Of a stretch of 63,947 bases of DNA, positions 27,001 to 36,004 are shown one piece after another. The translations under genes and the position numbers were made by a program. The stretch spans positions 1 through 63,947 of the forward strand of contig JACCQI010000015.1 in NCBI GenBank assembly GCA_015709315.1. Reading direction: 5' to 3'. The notes under the pieces are model-generated. The model saw only the letters and a program-made list of their open reading frames with translations, had not been told where the DNA came from and searched no databases. Origin of the DNA: Desulfovibrionaceae bacterium (GTDB lineage Bacteria; Desulfobacterota; Desulfovibrionia; Desulfovibrionales; Desulfovibrionaceae). Position 1 is the stretch's first letter. Every line of letters starts with the position of its first letter.

Positions 27001-29706
27001 CTAGACCTCCGCCCGTTCCAGGTCGAGTTCCATGTTCACCAGGTCCTCGTCCAGGGGGTCGGGCGTGACCATGAAGCCATGCTTCCTGGACAATCCCTGC
27101 ATGGCCTTGTTCTCGACCATGGTCTGACCGATGAGTAGCCGGGTGCCGCGATCGCGGGTGTAGAGAATGCCCTTGCGGAAGAGCAGGGAGCCGAGACCCT
27201 GATTCTTCATGTCGGAGCGGACCACGATGGCGAACTCGGCCTCGGTGTTGTCCGGCTTGGTGTTGGTCCGCATGACCCCGAGGGTCTCCGGTTCGCCCCT
27301 GTCGTCCATGGCCGTGGCGATGAAGGCCATCTCGCGGTCGTAGTCGATCTGGGTGAACCGGGCGATGTCCTTGTGGTCGAACTCGCGCTGGACCACGCCG
27401 AAAAACCGCAAACGCAGGTCCTCGTCCGTGAGGCTGCCCAGGAACAGGCGGTGTGTCTCCTCGTCCTCGGGCCGGATGGGCCGCAGGGTCACCTGGCGGC
27501 CCGACTTGAGAACCACGCACTCCTCCAGCTCGCGCGGGTAGGGCCGGATGGCCAGCCGGTTCTCGCCATGCCCTTCGTACGGGGCGATGGATATCTTGCC
27601 GCCCAGGGCCAGCACGCCCTCGGAGTCCGCGTACAGGGGGTTGATGTCGATGGACCGGATCTGGGGCACGTCCACGATGAGCTGGGATATCTGGATCAAC
27701 GTCAGGCAGACGTCGTCGATGTCCGTGGGCAGGTGGGAGCGCGATCCCTTGAGCAGCGCGGCGATGCGCGTCCGGTTGACCAGTTCCTTGGCCAGGGACA
27801 TGGACAGCGGCGGCAGGGTCAGGGCCTGGTCCTGGATCATCTCGCGGGCCATGCCGCCGTGGCCGAAGTGGATGACCGGCCCGAAGACGGAGTCCACGGT
27901 GGCGGACATGGACAGTTCGTGCGCGCCGGGCCTGCGCCCCATCTTCTGGACCGTGAAGCCCTCGATATAGGCGTCGGGCCGCTCCCTGGTGCAGCGGGCC
28001 AGGATGGAGGCCGCGCCTTCCCAGACGCGCTCCGGGGTCTCCAGGTCGAGCAGCACGCCGCCCACGTCGAAGGGCTGCGGAATCTGCGGGGAACGCAGCT
28101 TCAGGGCCACGGGATAGCCCAGCTTGTCGGCCGCGATGACCGCCTCCTTGGCGGACACGGCGATGCGCGTTTCCACCACGGGGATGCCGTAGGCCGCCAG
28201 GATGTCCTTGGCCTCCGGTTCGGTCAGGGAGGTGCGCCCGTCCGCAAGGGCCTTGTCCACGATGGAGCGCGCCCGGGCCGTGTCCGGGAAAAAATCCGTG
28301 GGCAGGGAATCCGGGGTCTCGATGAGCATCTCCTGGTTGCGGAGGTACTCGGCCATGTACAGGAACGCCTGCACGGCCTGGGTGGGCGTTTCATAGGTGG
28401 GGATGTCCGCCGCCCGGAACACGTCGCGGGACCGTTCGGCCGCGCCCGACCCGAGCCAGGCGGTGAGCACCATGCGCTTGACCCTCTTGAGCGAGTCGCG
28501 CAGCCCCTCGGCTATCTCGGTGTCCGGCTGGGAGGTCCAGGGCACGTGCATGACCAGGATGCCGTTGGACCCCCTGTCCTTGACCAAAAGCTTGAGCACC
28601 TGGGAATACGCCTTGCCGTCCGCGTTGAACGGAATGTCCACCGGGTTGGCGCGCGACCAGTTCTCCTGGCCGAGTTCCGCGTCGATGGCCTTGATCGTTT
28701 CGTCGGACAGCGGGGCCAGCTCGCCGCCCCCGGCCAGGAGCCGGTCCGCGGCCAGGATGCCCGCGCTGGTGCCGTTGGTCAGGATGGCCAGCTTGCGGCC
28801 GAACACCGCCTTGGGCGTGCCCAGCGTCTGGGCCGCGTCGAACAGGCCGTCGATGTCCTCCACCCGGAGCATGCCCGCGCGGCGGAAGGCCACGTCGTAA
28901 ACCTCGTCCTCCAGCCGCAGGTCGCCGGTCTCCCTGAGTTTCAGGTCCGCGAGCACCGTGTCCAGCGCCTGGCCGGGGCGGATGACCAGCACCGGCTTGT
29001 TGCGCGAGGCGGCCCTGGCCGCGGACATGAACTCGCGGGCGTTCTTGATGGACTCCACGTAGAGCATGATGGACCGGGTGAGCGGGTCCGAGGCGAGATA
29101 GTCGAGAATGTCGGCAAAGGTGACGTCGATGCGGCTGCCCAGCGCGATCATGTGCGAAAAGCCCACGCCCTGGTCGATGGCCCAGTCCAGGACCGTGGCG
29201 AACAGGGAATCCGACTGGGAAACGAAGGCCACCTTGCCCGGCCCCACGGCGGCGTGGGCCAGGGAGACGTTCAGGTTCAGCGACGGCACCATGAAGCCCA
29301 GCGACTTGGGGCCGATGATGCGGATTTCCGGCGGCCGGGCCACGGACAGGATGGTGGACTTGACGTCCTGGCGCTCCTCCTCGGTCATGGAGGCGAAGCC
29401 CAAGCCCATGAGCACCACGCCCCTGGTGCCCCGCTCCTTGAGGGAGTGGATGATCTCCGGCACCTCGTCGAGCGGCGTGCAGACCACGGCCAGGTCCGGC
29501 GTCTTGGGCAGGTGCTTGACCGACTTGTGCGTGAGTACGCCCGCAATGGCCTCGGCCGTGGACGAAACCGGCATGACCGGCCCCATGAAGCCGCCGGCCA
29601 TGATGTTGCGCATGACGATATTGCCCGCGTTGCGCGGATCGTTGGTGGCGCCGATGACGGCCACCGACGAGGGCTTGAAGAGATGTTCGAGATTGGTGAC
29701 GCTCAT
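27001..29706 (-). CDS. Pat-like protein: acyl-CoA synthetase (ADP-forming)-type domains fused to GNAT acetyltransferase
   Basis: A 901-residue fusion. A CoA-binding domain (about 1-130, AVIGATNDPRNAGNI) is followed by succinyl-CoA-synthetase-like flavodoxin domains and an ATP-grasp domain (about 490-700, LTEPEAKDILAAYGIPVVET). A GNAT domain occupies about 730-895 (RLRFFGVV, then SDMKNQGLGSLLF). In ADP-forming synthetases a histidine in an SHTG-type motif is phosphorylated; the matching stretch here reads LRETGDLR with no histidine. The synthetase part is thus probably sensory, as in protein acetyltransferase Pat, which controls acetyl-CoA synthetase. I chose ATG 29706, preceded by GAGGAG. Confidence 0.85.
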   Translation of the reverse strand: MSVTNLEHLFKPSSVAVIGATNDPRNAGNIVMRNIMAGGFMGPVMPVSSTAEAIAGVLTHKSVKHLPKTPDLAVVCTPLDEVPEIIHSLKERGTRGVVLMGLGFASMTEEERQDVKSTILSVARPPEIRIIGPKSLGFMVPSLNLNVSLAHAAVGPGKVAFVSQSDSLFATVLDWAIDQGVGFSHMIALGSRIDVTFADILDYLASDPLTRSIMLYVESIKNAREFMSAARAASRNKPVLVIRPGQALDTVLADLKLRETGDLRLEDEVYDVAFRRAGMLRVEDIDGLFDAAQTLGTPKAVFGRKLAILTNGTSAGILAADRLLAGGGELAPLSDETIKAIDAELGQENWSRANPVDIPFNADGKAYSQVLKLLVKDRGSNGILVMHVPWTSQPDTEIAEGLRDSLKRVKRMVLTAWLGSGAAERSRDVFRAADIPTYETPTQAVQAFLYMAEYLRNQEMLIETPDSLPTDFFPDTARARSIVDKALADGRTSLTEPEAKDILAAYGIPVVETRIAVSAKEAVIAADKLGYPVALKLRSPQIPQPFDVGGVLLDLETPERVWEGAASILARCTRERPDAYIEGFTVQKMGRRPGAHELSMSATVDSVFGPVIHFGHGGMAREMIQDQALTLPPLSMSLAKELVNRTRIAALLKGSRSHLPTDIDDVCLTLIQISQLIVDVPQIRSIDINPLYADSEGVLALGGKISIAPYEGHGENRLAIRPYPRELEECVVLKSGRQVTLRPIRPEDEETHRLFLGSLTDEDLRLRFFGVVQREFDHKDIARFTQIDYDREMAFIATAMDDRGEPETLGVMRTNTKPDNTEAEFAIVVRSDMKNQGLGSLLFRKGILYTRDRGTRLLIGQTMVENKAMQGLSRKHGFMVTPDPLDEDLVNMELDLERAEV

Positions 29707-29920
29707 GTGGCTCCTCGGCAAGGCGAAAGTGCGTGTGTTTTTTCGCATTCACGATAGCTTTTTTTAACGCGGTCAGGCAACCGTGGAATGGATCGGCGAA
29801 CCGTCTGCGCCGGAATCCGCGTCCCGGAACGGGAAAATCGTTCACGCCCCCTAAAGTTCCCGACGAGAAGGCCGATCTGAATCAATGACGGACTATATTT
29901 ATTTTTGAAAGGAGGTCGTC

Positions 29921-30376
29921 ATGGCAATACACTCGCTGGCGCAGCAGACATCCATCTTCGTGGACGCCATGAGCGTCAAGTCGCCCGCCGTGGAAAAGAC
30001 CGCGGACGAGAACGCCCAGGAGGCCAAGACCCCGGAGCAGGGGGACACCGTGACCATATCCGAGGAGGCCCGCTCCATCATCGCCATGGAAAAGGCGGGC
30101 ACGTCGGGCGAGACCGGCGAGGAATCGGACACGGAACAGACCCTCCAGTCGCTCAAGGACCAGATCGCCAGGCTCGAGCAGGAAATCGAGGAACTGCAGG
30201 ACAAGGACATCCCCGAGGACCAGAAGCTGACCAAGATCCAGGACAAGGAGCTTCAGCTCATGCAGCTGCGCGACCAGCTCCTCAAGGCCGAGCAGGCCAA
30301 GCTCAAGGCCGACGGCCAGACCTTGGGCGGCGGCACCCGCGCCCAGGGGTTCGGCAACAGCGTTTCCTCCTTCTAG
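29921..30376 (+). CDS. Coiled-coil protein, FlxA-like
   Basis: A 151-residue protein of uncertain role. The N-terminus is flexible and contains GDTVTISEEARSI, a phrase common in small Desulfovibrio cytoplasmic or flagellar-associated proteins. Residues about 70-130 form a strong coiled coil (SLKDQIARLEQEIEELQDK, then LQLMQLRDQLLKAEQAKL). The tail is Gly/Ser-rich. No signal peptide is present. A very strong AAAGGAGG precedes the ATG, suggesting high expression. Confidence 0.75.
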   Translation: MAIHSLAQQTSIFVDAMSVKSPAVEKTADENAQEAKTPEQGDTVTISEEARSIIAMEKAGTSGETGEESDTEQTLQSLKDQIARLEQEIEELQDKDIPEDQKLTKIQDKELQLMQLRDQLLKAEQAKLKADGQTLGGGTRAQGFGNSVSSF

Positions 30377-30400
30377 ACTCTCCAGCGCGGCGGCCGCAGG

Positions 30401-30429
30401 AAGCGCCGGGGTTGCCCGGCGCTTTTTTT
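30401..30429 (+). terminator. Terminator after the coiled-coil gene
   Basis: AAGCGCCGGG and CCCGGCGCTT enclose GTTG, followed by a run of T. The remaining bases to 30700 in this 431-base gap hold no gene I can support. Confidence 0.9.
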
Positions 30430-30704
30430 GCGCCCGGCACAGGTGTCTTCCCGACCCCTTATAACCGTCCCTCTTTCCTTGACGCCTTTGAATGTCTCCA
30501 TCTTCTTCACAATATGCGTGTCCCGGAAGCAGCCCTTCGTCCACAAGGACGGTTCCGCCCCGCGGACGTTCATGCACGGCAAGCGCCCCAACCGGCCCCG
30601 GCTGGAGGAGGGCAACTCCGGGCCTGCACGGCCAGGCCCGTGGCCGAGGCCCGGAACGAAAACCGGCGGCGGCCCCTTCCCCGGCACCCCTTCGGCGAAG
30701 GGGG

Positions 30705-30734
30705 TTGACGGATATTTCCCGGAGCGTGTATGTT
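30705..30734 (+). promoter_or_regulatory. Sigma-70-type promoter of the Asn/Thr-rich gene
   Basis: TTGACG at 30705-30710 and TATGTT at 30729-30734 are separated by 18 bases. Transcription would begin near 30741, leaving a leader of about 65 bases to the ATG at 30808. Confidence 0.5.
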
Positions 30735-30807
30735 TCAGGAGCCAGAAAGCCCGATTCCGGGCGCTTTGCGGACCAGGGAAGGCCCGCTTCTGGGGGGAGA
30801 GACACCC

Positions 30808-33003
30808 ATGTCCATGTCGAGCGTCACGGACTTCATCGTGGCCGGAGGTCCCGGCCAGGTGACGGCAGGTCCGGCAGGCTCGTTCCAGGCCGGTCCGCCC
30901 GGCCAACTTGTCACCGGCCAACCGGGCCATGTACCCATCGATACCTCGCCCGCACGCGTCATGATCGACACGTCCGTGGCGCGCATTCCCTATGCGCCGG
31001 GCGGCGGCGCGCCCATGGCCGTGGAAGGCGGCGGCACGAGCGCGGGCCTCGGCGGTGGCGGCGGTGCGCTCAGTGCCGGTTCCGGCTCGGGTTCCGTGGG
31101 CGGCGGCTTCGGCGGCGGTTCGGGCGCCGGAGCCATCGGCGGCGGCACTTCAGGCGGTGGCGGAGGTGGCGGAGGCGGCTCCATCGGCGGAGGCGGGGGC
31201 GGTGGAAGCAGCCAGGGCAACGGCACGCTCGCCCCCATCGGCGGCGCGGGCGGCCCCTTCATTCCCCCCAACCAGGGTGGCGGCGGCAGCAACCAGGGCA
31301 GCGGCACGCTGGCCCCCATCGGCGGCGACAAGGGTCCCGGCACGCCCACCAGCAACACCGGCGAGATCGGCCCGGACAACCAGGGGACCCAGGGCGCCAT
31401 CGGCGGGGGCGGCGGCGGGGGCGAACCCCGCGTCAACACGGGCGGCGCTCCCTCGGGCCAGGGCGCGGGCTACATCACCCCGCCGGGCCAGGGCAACATG
31501 ACCGAGGCCGCCGGAAGCGTCGCGACCATCCCGCCGCTGGGCATCCAGCCCATCACCCCCGGCGGCCACGTGCCCCAGACCCCCAAACTGGGCTTCTCCC
31601 TGCCCAGCCTGACCGGATTCGTGCCCATTTCGCCGTCCGGCATGGTCATGGCCCACCGCATGACCAACCCGCGCGGCATGTATTTCGGCCACACCCAGCA
31701 CTGGCCCAACGACGTGTTCCACCACAACGTGAACTCCGAGGCGTTCACCCCGCCCAAGACGGCCATGGCCCCGTGGATACCCACCTCGGACGGATACGTG
31801 GAGCCGCTGACCACGCCCCGCCCGGACTTCTCCGGCATCGGCACCGGCCGGAGCGGCAACATGGACCTGAGCGCGGAGCACAACACCAACATCGACCAGG
31901 GGCGCAACGTCGAGAACAACTACGCGGACTACACCACGCAAAACGTGGACAAGTCCCTGGACCAGTCCATGGACATGGTGGTCAACCGCACCGAGCGGCA
32001 GACCCTCCAAAACTCCTTCGACAACTCCTCGGCCTTCAGCCTGGACATGAGTTCCAACGACACCATCCGAAACGAGAACACCACCAGCCAGGTGACCAAC
32101 CAACAGACCGTCCACGCCCAGGACGCCGAAACGGTCTTCGAGCAGGACTACTCGCGCACCTACACCAATCCGACCACCAACGAGAACACCTACGTCACCG
32201 AGAACACGGACATCCGGGAAACGGACAGCCGCCGGACCGAGAACGAGACCAACGTGACCAACCGGGTGGAAAACGACAACACGTCGGTCAGCTATCCCAC
32301 CGAGGAAAAGACCACGGTCCGAAACGACAACTCCACCACCCGGATCGAGGACCACTCCACCAGCGAACGGCACGAGTCCAACACCACGTACAACCAGGCG
32401 GACAACTCCCAGACCGTCCACACCGAGGACAACGACGTCGCCTTCAACGAGACCCGGACCTTCAACCAGGACAACGCGGTCAACACGGTGAACAACAACG
32501 ACTGGTCCCGCGACATCGACCAGTCCACCCGGTACACCTTCGTGGACAACGACAACTCGGTGAGCAGCCACGCGGAGAACAAGGTCAATAGTTTCGTGGA
32601 GAACAGCTCCCTGGACATCGAATACAACACCGACGTGACCCACAACACGGACAATTCGCGCCGCATCGACCAGTCCACGGAATACGCCTCCGTGGACCAG
32701 AGCCGGACCCAGACCACCTTTGTGGAGGACAACGACACCAACGTGGTGGAGAACCACAATTCGACCCTGGCCTTCCCGGAAACGCGCGTCACCGAGGCCG
32801 ACAACTCCATCCGCATCTCCAACGTGAACGAGTACTCCAGTGAAAACGTTGACGAGTCGGTCACCAACTACGTGGACGACCGGGAGCTGAACATCATCGA
32901 CATCAGCCGGCCCACCTACATCCTGGACAACTCCACCAGCATCACCATGATCTTCGAGGCCGCCGAGCGCGGCACAGGCACCATCGTCATGGGCAACGCC
33001 TAG
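30808..33003 (+). CDS. Large Gly-rich and Asn/Thr/Asp-rich low-complexity protein, unknown
   Basis: A 731-residue protein that I do not recognise. Residues 1-70 hold PGQV/PGQL/PGHV-type repeats. Residues about 70-230 are extremely Gly-rich. Residues 230-350 are an ordinary-looking domain with PTSDGYVEPLTTPRPDFSGI. Residues about 350-728 are dominated by Asn, Thr, Asp, Ser and Glu in alternating polar/hydrophobic strands, as in beta-solenoids, fibres or adhesins. There is no signal peptide, membrane segment or cysteine visible, so a simple secreted adhesin is not favoured. GGGGAGAG precedes the ATG. It converges on the terminase pair and could be a fibre-like structural protein of the same phage-derived set, but that is inference. 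Confidence 0.8.
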   Translation: MSMSSVTDFIVAGGPGQVTAGPAGSFQAGPPGQLVTGQPGHVPIDTSPARVMIDTSVARIPYAPGGGAPMAVEGGGTSAGLGGGGGALSAGSGSGSVGGGFGGGSGAGAIGGGTSGGGGGGGGGSIGGGGGGGSSQGNGTLAPIGGAGGPFIPPNQGGGGSNQGSGTLAPIGGDKGPGTPTSNTGEIGPDNQGTQGAIGGGGGGGEPRVNTGGAPSGQGAGYITPPGQGNMTEAAGSVATIPPLGIQPITPGGHVPQTPKLGFSLPSLTGFVPISPSGMVMAHRMTNPRGMYFGHTQHWPNDVFHHNVNSEAFTPPKTAMAPWIPTSDGYVEPLTTPRPDFSGIGTGRSGNMDLSAEHNTNIDQGRNVENNYADYTTQNVDKSLDQSMDMVVNRTERQTLQNSFDNSSAFSLDMSSNDTIRNENTTSQVTNQQTVHAQDAETVFEQDYSRTYTNPTTNENTYVTENTDIRETDSRRTENETNVTNRVENDNTSVSYPTEEKTTVRNDNSTTRIEDHSTSERHESNTTYNQADNSQTVHTEDNDVAFNETRTFNQDNAVNTVNNNDWSRDIDQSTRYTFVDNDNSVSSHAENKVNSFVENSSLDIEYNTDVTHNTDNSRRIDQSTEYASVDQSRTQTTFVEDNDTNVVENHNSTLAFPETRVTEADNSIRISNVNEYSSENVDESVTNYVDDRELNIIDISRPTYILDNSTSITMIFEAAERGTGTIVMGNA

Positions 33004-33130
33004 CGGACTGCCCGAAAACGGCGATCCGCGGCGTCAGCGTAAAAATCCGGACCGCTTATGTATGAACCAATACACTGCGCGTCCCGGATTTTTACGCTTC
33101 CTTGCATCTCACCATTTTCGGACAGTCCGC
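33003..33130. repeat. Large imperfect palindrome between convergent genes
   Basis: Outer arms GCGGACTGCCCGAAAACGG (33003) and CCATTTTCGGACAGTCCGC (33112) pair with few mismatches. An inner pair, GCGTAAAAATCCGG and CCGGATTTTTACGC, is perfect. It begins at the stop codon of the 731-residue gene and probably terminates it, but the size resembles the other palindromic elements of the window. Confidence 0.7.
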
Positions 33131-33152
33131 TGACGCCCCTTAAAAATCGGAC

Positions 33153-33177
33153 AGCGCGCCCGCATGGCGGGCGCGCC
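33153..33177 (-). terminator. Terminator of the terminase pair
   Basis: On the minus strand GGCGCGCCCGC and its complement enclose a three-base loop, with GATTTTTAAGG downstream. It lies just past the stop of the internal-virion-like gene. Confidence 0.6.
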
Positions 33178-33189
33178 GTTGTTGTTTGG

Positions 33190-33546
33190 TCAGACCTCCA
33201 TGGAGGCGGTCTGGAACACATGGGTCTCGGTGAAGCCGTAGAGGCGGGCGAAGCGGAAGAGGCGCTCGTCGAAGCGCCCTTCGCCGTCCGCGCGCACGCC
33301 CATGATGCGGGCCTTGCCCAACCGCCGGGCCTCCTGTTTCAGCCAGTCGAGGTCGCCCGCCAGGCTGCGGCGGACGCCGCCTCCCCAACGGGTCAGGGAG
33401 AGGTGCAGCTCCAGCCGGTCCTCCCGCTCGGCAAAGGCGGCGTGGCCGTAGACCGCGCCGTCGCCAAGCTCCAGCCAGCGATATTCGCCGGTGTCCGGGA
33501 AATGGGCGTAGGCCGCGGGCCGGGCGTCAAGCTCTCGAACGGCCAT
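33190..33546 (-). CDS. Phage protein resembling podovirus internal virion/GNAT-like protein (gp13 type)
   Basis: A 118-residue protein. It has a strand-rich N-terminus (GEYRWLELGDGAVYGHAAF), a helix (LAGDLDWLKQEARRLGKARI) and a C-terminal RFARLYGFTETHVFQTASM. This order, ending in a YGF...F-type strand, recalls the acetyltransferase-like internal virion protein of T7-type phages. The assignment is by pattern and tentative. It overlaps the terminase 3' end by 20 bases, so the two are translationally coupled; in short-tailed phages such small proteins often neighbour packaging or structural genes. Confidence 0.55.
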   Translation of the reverse strand: MAVRELDARPAAYAHFPDTGEYRWLELGDGAVYGHAAFAEREDRLELHLSLTRWGGGVRRSLAGDLDWLKQEARRLGKARIMGVRADGEGRFDERLFRFARLYGFTETHVFQTASMEV

Positions 33547-34819
33547 GGGACCTCCCGAACGGATCGTAGTCGTTGGCCGTGGCCGACGGCCGGGCCGTGT
33601 TCGAGGGACGGCGGAAGCCCACGGCAAAGTAGCGGAACCCGTCCGCCGCATGGCTGGTCCAGTCGTGGACGGGCCGGGACGAGAAGTCGGCCAGCCGGTC
33701 GTTGAAGGACCGCCGGTAGTGGCGCAGGGCCTCGATGCCCGGGGCGCACTTCTCCGCGTCGAACCAGCACCGGGGCAGGATGGCACGGACCGCGTTGATC
33801 CCGTCCTGGATGGGGATGTTGGGCGCGATGTCGAACCGGATGCCCAGGCTGCGGGCCACTTCCAACCGCGACTTGCCCGTGCCCAGCTCGCGCACCCGGA
33901 TGTCGTGGGGCGCGATGTGCTCGCCGTACTTGTAGCCCCGGCGGTCCAGGACCCTGGCGTAGTGGTCCAGCCCCTCGCCCCCGGCCTCGTAGTAGTCGAT
34001 GACCGCGTAGGTGCCGCCCGGCCGGGCCTGGACGAACCAGATGGAGGTGGAGTCGGACATGCCCAGGTCCCAGGCCGTGTGGACGGGCATGGAGGGATCG
34101 TGCGGCACGCGCGTCACCCGTCCCTCCTTGTCCGCGTCGCTCAGAAGCTGGCCGAAATAGGCCCCCCGGATGGCCGCGGTGAACGAGCACTCGAACTCCT
34201 GCTCGTACTCCTCGGGCGACATCTCGCGGGCGTTGGCGGCCAGCTCGTCCGGGTGGATGATGCCGGTCTCGGACGCCCGGTACATGGCCGTGAACCAGTC
34301 CGGGTCGGTCCCGGCCTTCTCCCATATCTCGTACAGGGCGTTCTTGCCGCGCGGGGTGCCGATGAACAGGGCCCAGCCGTTCCGGTCCGACAAGGCGGGC
34401 CGAATGACCTCGGTCCAGACGCGATGGGGCATCTGGGCCACCTCGTCGAAGACCACGCCGTCCAGGTACATGCCCCGCAGCGAATCCGGGTTGTTGGCCC
34501 CGAACAGGCGGATGCGCGCGCCGTTGTCGAAGTCCGCGCGCAGCTCGGTCTCGTTGAACTTCACGGTGCAGTCGTCGCGGCCCAGGCCGCAGTACCGCTT
34601 CAACTCGTCCCAGACCACGGTCTTGGCCTGGCGGTGGAGCGGGGCGATATAGGCCCCGCGCCAGTCCGTGCGGCGGGTTTCGCGGGCCGCGCGGATCAGC
34701 CGGTTGACCGACAGCACGGTCTTGCCGAACCGCCGGTGGCAGACAAGCACCGAGAACCGGGCCAGGGCGGCCTCGATCTCGGCCTGGTGCCTGCGTGGTA
34801 TATACAGATCTTGTGTCAT
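33527..34819 (-). CDS. Phage terminase large subunit (DNA-packaging ATPase-nuclease)
   Basis: A complete 430-residue terminase that would pump DNA into procapsids and cut it. The N-terminal ATPase has Walker A CHRRFGKT (about 28-35) and Walker B VVFDEVA (about 127). It is followed by the coupling motif FIGTPRGKN. The RNase H-like nuclease domain has AWDLGMSDST (about 250), HDIR (about 305) and HAADGFRY (about 391), so the acidic metal sites appear intact. No frameshift is seen. AAGGGATATAA precedes the ATG. No portal, capsid or scaffold gene adjoins it, which is odd for a terminase. Confidence 0.9.
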   Translation of the reverse strand: MTQDLYIPRRHQAEIEAALARFSVLVCHRRFGKTVLSVNRLIRAARETRRTDWRGAYIAPLHRQAKTVVWDELKRYCGLGRDDCTVKFNETELRADFDNGARIRLFGANNPDSLRGMYLDGVVFDEVAQMPHRVWTEVIRPALSDRNGWALFIGTPRGKNALYEIWEKAGTDPDWFTAMYRASETGIIHPDELAANAREMSPEEYEQEFECSFTAAIRGAYFGQLLSDADKEGRVTRVPHDPSMPVHTAWDLGMSDSTSIWFVQARPGGTYAVIDYYEAGGEGLDHYARVLDRRGYKYGEHIAPHDIRVRELGTGKSRLEVARSLGIRFDIAPNIPIQDGINAVRAILPRCWFDAEKCAPGIEALRHYRRSFNDRLADFSSRPVHDWTSHAADGFRYFAVGFRRPSNTARPSATANDYDPFGRSHGRSRA

Positions 34820-34868
34820 TTATATCCCTTGTGTTGACGGGCGGGACGGGCAAAGGGTATTTTGCGCC

Positions 34869-35786
34869 ATGCGCCCATCCGCCCTGCTTGTTCTGTTCTG
34901 CCTGTGCCTGCTTGCATCAGGCTGCCGCAAGGACGCCCCGCCGCCCCCGTCGCTGACGCCCGAGCAAAAGGCGCTCCAGCAGCGCGAGGCAACGGCCTCC
35001 GAGATCCTGGACCAGGCCATGCAGTTGGTGCACGACGGCGAGTTCCTGGACAACGACACGGCGCTCGGGCTCTTCAACCAGGCCCTGGACCTCGACCCGG
35101 ACCTGACCCCGGCCCGCTACCAGCGGGCGGGCCTTCTGGTCATCCTGGGCCGAAACGACGCAGCCATGGCCGATCTCGACTACATCATCGAGCACGACCC
35201 GGAATACATGCAGGCGCACTACACGCGCGGGGTCCTGCTGCTCAGGCGGGGCGAATTCCGCGAGGCGGCCAGGGAGCTCACCCGGGTCATCGAGGCGGAT
35301 TCCACCATGGCCGAAGCGTTTGTCCGACGCGGGCTGTGCTATCTCAACCTCGACCGGACGGACGAGGCCGTGGACGACTTCACCAGCGCCCTGGCCCTGG
35401 ACCCGGCCAACCTCGACGCCAACTACAACCGGGGCATGGCCCGCATGCGGCTCGGCGACTACGCGGCGGCGTTCAAGGACCTGAGCCAGGCGTTCATCCT
35501 GGACTCGACCAACACCCGGCTCATCATGGCCCGGGCCAAGGCGGCCATGGCCCTTGAGCAATACGACGCGGCCGCGAACGACCTGCGCCGGGCCATCGGC
35601 CTGGAGCCGTCCCGCAGCGCGCTGTACGGGCTGCTCGCCGAAGCGCTCAAGGGCGCGGACGACATGGACGGAGCCATCGAGGCCCTGCGCAAGGCGCGCG
35701 GCCTGGCCCAGGCGGCCGGGGACGCGACCATGGCCGCGGCCTACCAACGGCAGCTGGAAGCCTACCTGGACCAGACCTATCCCTGA
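34869..35786 (+). CDS. TPR-repeat lipoprotein
   Basis: A 305-residue predicted lipoprotein. The signal ends in the lipobox LASGC (Cys19), followed by a proline-rich linker. About seven tetratricopeptide repeats then run to the C-terminus, for example ALGLFNQALDLDPDLTPARY and EAVDDFTSALALDPANLDANY. It is likely an envelope scaffold resembling NlpI or PilF types. It starts 49 bases from the divergent terminase and is flanked on its other side by holin-type genes, so a host-like gene is interleaved with phage-type ones. Confidence 0.85.
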   Translation: MRPSALLVLFCLCLLASGCRKDAPPPPSLTPEQKALQQREATASEILDQAMQLVHDGEFLDNDTALGLFNQALDLDPDLTPARYQRAGLLVILGRNDAAMADLDYIIEHDPEYMQAHYTRGVLLLRRGEFREAARELTRVIEADSTMAEAFVRRGLCYLNLDRTDEAVDDFTSALALDPANLDANYNRGMARMRLGDYAAAFKDLSQAFILDSTNTRLIMARAKAAMALEQYDAAANDLRRAIGLEPSRSALYGLLAEALKGADDMDGAIEALRKARGLAQAAGDATMAAAYQRQLEAYLDQTYP

Positions 35787-35791
35787 CCGGC

Positions 35792-36004
35792 TCACCTAAA
35801 CGCTCCCACGAGCATGTTGACGCCCATGGCGGCCAGCCCGGCCAGGCACCCCCAGGCGAGCCGCTCCAGCGAGCGGATCTTCACGGCGTGCCCGGCGCAT
35901 TGCCGGGCCCCGTTGATCTCCCGGATGTCCTCCTGGATGGCCTTGACCCGTTCGTCGATGCGGACGAGCAGGCTTTGCAGGTCCTCCCGTTCCAGGGCGG
36001 TCAT
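35792..36004 (-). CDS. XhlA-like holin-accessory protein
   Basis: A 70-residue protein. Residues 1-30 form an amphipathic coiled coil (LQSLLVRIDERVKAIQEDIREI) and residues about 50-68 form one transmembrane helix (LAWGCLAGLAAMGVNMLVGAF). This is the layout of XhlA-type proteins that act with holins in phage lysis cassettes. Its ATG overlaps the stop of the upstream holin-like gene (ATGA), so the two are coupled. Confidence 0.65.
   Translation of the reverse strand: MTALEREDLQSLLVRIDERVKAIQEDIREINGARQCAGHAVKIRSLERLAWGCLAGLAAMGVNMLVGAFR

Noticed and set aside
30428-30862. 144-codon plus-strand frame in the gap before the low-complexity gene
   Set aside because: It overlaps a terminator and the promoter of the next gene, has no ribosome site and no recognisable domain.
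34834-34863. TTGACG-N18-TATTTT as promoter of the TPR lipoprotein gene
   Set aside because: The predicted start of transcription falls on the start codon itself, leaving no leader or ribosome site, so I do not call it.
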